DNA of 64,000 bases, from positions 3,868,001 to 3,932,000 of the forward strand of contig NC_015164.1 in assembly GCF_000190575.1 (NCBI RefSeq), in the 5' to 3' direction. Below, one piece after another: positions 62,132-64,000 of the stretch. The notes beneath the pieces were generated by a model that was given only the letters and a program-made list of their open reading frames with translations, was not told the DNA's origin and ran no database searches. The DNA comes from Phocaeicola salanitronis DSM 18170 (GTDB taxonomy: Bacteria; Bacteroidota; Bacteroidia; Bacteroidales; Bacteroidaceae). Every line of letters starts with the position of its first letter. The first letter of the stretch is position 1. Both the position numbers and the translations under genes were made by a program.

Positions 62132-64000
62132 TCAACTTCCAAAATACACTCGGAACTTGCCGTAGAAGGCACGTCCGGCTTTCTGAAGGCTGAAGTTGTC
62201 GTACAGCTTTTCGTTTGTAAAGTTGCGGCATTCGAAGGAGATGTTATACCGTCCGTTTTTCATTGAATACCCCAAACTTAAGTTGTGTGAGAACTGTTCG
62301 GGCACGCGGCTTTTCGAGCGCGGGTCGCCCAAGTGTTCCCAATACAGGGAAAACTCATGCTGATAATATCCGTCATAGGTAAGCGTCAGCACATTTCCTT
62401 CTGCAAAAAGGTCGTGCCAGGTGAACGTGGCATCGAAGTTGGCGAATGTATAGGGCTGGTTTGGAATGCGTTGCCCGTAAGTGGTGCTTTCTTGTTGGGT
62501 ATTCCCGGCACGGTACCGTTCGTCGTCGCGCACATTGATATTATTAAATGTGCCGCCCAGCGAGAACCATTTTGAATAGGCATAGCGTGCCGAAACGTTG
62601 AATCCCTTTGTTTTCACCCGTCCGTGATTCTCGTATATCCCATAGCTCATGCCTCCGATGGCATCCAGCCCGCGTTTGATGTAGTCTTTCGTGTCGCGGT
62701 AAATCAATGTTCCTTCTACATAAAGGGCATGTTTGCCGAACTGGCGGTTATAACTCAGATTGAAGTTTATGTTGTCACTCTTTTCCGGCTTCAAGTCGGT
62801 TTTGCCGGCTTCCAGGTCTTCGTCTCCGAAAAGTTCGTCGGTTGTAGGCAGACGGTAGGCTTTTTCATACGATAATTTTGCCTGAAGCCCTTCGATAATG
62901 AAATAGGTGCCTGCGGCTCCGTATCCGAAAGAGCTGGTCTTGCGTGTCATGTCTACATAGTTGCCCACTCCGTCTTCGCTTTGCGATACGGGACCTTGAT
63001 TGTACTGGTTATAATATTTCCCGAATGCCGACAGGTTCCACTTGTCTGTCGGCATCAGGCGGTACGAAAGTCCGGTGATGTTCTTGCGGGTGATTTTGGG
63101 GATGCTGAAGTCTGATAACTTTGAACTTCCGTCTACCTTCGAGCGGGTAGTACGCTTGAAGGTGCTTAAAACATGATTCAGGGTAAACGAATGAATCGTC
63201 CCGATGCGGTAGTTTGCCGTAAACGTGGCGTTCCAGTTGGTATTTTTCGATTCGTTGTCCTGATACGATTGCTCGCCCTTGCTTCCGGTATATTTCCGGT
63301 CGCCCAGCCAATTGTATTTATAAGACGCGGTATCAATGTTCATTGTCAGGTTATGGTTGTAGTTGGCGGTCAGCATCACGTCCAGCCCTTTGGTGAACAG
63401 GTCACGTTTGTTGTATTCCAGCGAAGGGACAAAAGAATGTCCTTTGCGGTGTTTTTCTCCGAATACGATGTATTGGTATACGCCGGTCTGTATTTCCTTA
63501 TAGAAATGCGAATAGTTGAATCCCACCATCAGGCGGTCTGCCCAAGGCTTGTCTACCAAACCGATTTTTCCGATAACCGCTTCATTGTGGAACTGGTCAT
63601 TAAAACGCTTTACGTGGTATATCTTGTTGCGGTCGGTATTTTCCGTAATTCCGTCTTCTCCGAACTCGGTGATGTAATTATCGATGTAATAATCGTTGTC
63701 CGAAAAGTTCTGGAAAGCGTTTATTTCGTACATCAGTCCGTTTCGGAACGTTTGCCCGAAGTTGACATACGATTTATGGGTGTTGAATGAACCGTAAGAA
63801 TAGGAGGCGTCCAAATGCCAGCTCCGGCGGCGTTTGTTGGTCACAATGTTGATGACACCGCCCAAGGCATCTGTGCCGAAACCTACGGGAACTACACCTT
63901 TATATACTTCGATGCGTTCTGCAAAATTGACGGGGATGTTGTTGATATCGAAGGCGGTTCCCGCTCCTTCTTGCGGTACGCCGTCGATAAATATTTTCAC
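62132..64000 (-). CDS. xusA: TonB-dependent receptor, XusA-like, 5' end outside window
   Basis: The frame runs to the window edge (622+ codons); the N-terminal signal, any regulatory domain and the first part of the plug are missing. The visible part begins at the plug (VKIFIDGVPQEGAGTAF, IPVNFAERIEVYKGVVPVGFG, ALGGVINIVTNKR) and continues as a 22-strand barrel ending in the C-terminal FYGKFRVYFGS. It lies first in an operon with DUF4374 and PepSY genes, so ferric siderophore import is the likely role. The exact ligand is not shown. Confidence 0.88.
   Translation of the reverse strand: MKIFIDGVPQEGAGTAFDINNIPVNFAERIEVYKGVVPVGFGTDALGGVINIVTNKRRRSWHLDASYSYGSFNTHKSYVNFGQTFRNGLMYEINAFQNFSDNDYYIDNYITEFGEDGITENTDRNKIYHVKRFNDQFHNEAVIGKIGLVDKPWADRLMVGFNYSHFYKEIQTGVYQYIVFGEKHRKGHSFVPSLEYNKRDLFTKGLDVMLTANYNHNLTMNIDTASYKYNWLGDRKYTGSKGEQSYQDNESKNTNWNATFTANYRIGTIHSFTLNHVLSTFKRTTRSKVDGSSKLSDFSIPKITRKNITGLSYRLMPTDKWNLSAFGKYYNQYNQGPVSQSEDGVGNYVDMTRKTSSFGYGAAGTYFIIEGLQAKLSYEKAYRLPTTDELFGDEDLEAGKTDLKPEKSDNINFNLSYNRQFGKHALYVEGTLIYRDTKDYIKRGLDAIGGMSYGIYENHGRVKTKGFNVSARYAYSKWFSLGGTFNNINVRDDERYRAGNTQQESTTYGQRIPNQPYTFANFDATFTWHDLFAEGNVLTLTYDGYYQHEFSLYWEHLGDPRSKSRVPEQFSHNLSLGYSMKNGRYNISFECRNFTNEKLYDNFSLQKAGRAFYGKFRVYFGS

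Overview
The window looks like chromosomal DNA of a gut Bacteroidales bacterium (Bacteroides/Phocaeicola type). Many genes follow the Bacteroidetes promoter signature (a TTG or TTTG box about 18-21 bp before TAnnTTTG). The gene set is also typical: a SusC fragment, a DUF4374/TonB-receptor/PepSY cluster of Xus type, DUF4377, DUF4834 and DUF5107 proteins, and an ExbB-ExbD-ExbD operon. The species is not determined here.

Layout. 1-3102: a sugar porter followed by a DUF5107/TPR gene that runs off the left edge. 3297-4593: a complete ISAs1-family element with perfect ends and a 10-bp target duplication. 4869-7653: a long leader, two lipoproteins and an AraC regulator. 7735-11600 (minus): MATE exporter, cytidylate-kinase-like protein, phosphoesterase and rfbB. 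11765-22105 (plus): xseAB, ilvE, DUF975, trmB, an Mrp ATPase, a flavin reductase, an AlkZ-related protein, a 40-bp minisatellite and a 1083-aa tricorn-like protease. 22230-23909: a second complete insertion sequence, sitting in the loop of a very long inverted repeat. 24101-37346: a double GH43 enzyme, asd, an antiporter with tcdA and lolD, a RibD-like reductase, a broken susC, a secreted phosphatase-like protein, a CvfB-like protein, pfkA, ispH and cmk. 37892-43133: tonB, a polyprenyl synthase, tatD, tRNA-Ser(GGA) and the exbB/membrane protein/exbD/exbD operon, which together would supply TonB energisation. 43221-47484: GNAT, an M64 peptidase, an Lrp regulator, DUF4834, pssA and psd. 47683-52322: dnaE, trxA and an acidic hypothetical protein. 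52480-58058 (minus): a small outer-membrane barrel, a membrane AraC regulator with an Imm17-like protein, tsaE, a metal ABC permease, a hypothetical protein and aroA. 58303-64000: an aldo/keto reductase and a xusCBA-type iron/siderophore uptake cluster whose receptor gene runs off the right edge.

The genes are mostly housekeeping. The unusual signal lies between them. (i) A precisely built 101-bp element occurs three times (4596-4696, 31736-31836, 53234-53334): 16-bp terminal inverted repeats around three 15-bp palindromes at an exact 23-bp period. Palindrome arms differ between loci in a compensated way, and solo copies of the terminal motif lie at other intergenic sites. (ii) A set of long, often perfect, intergenic inverted repeats built from interchangeable modules lies mainly at the 3' ends of convergent genes. 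(iii) A structured-looking leader of about 255 nt lies ahead of the lipoprotein genes. These are the best candidates for something undescribed.
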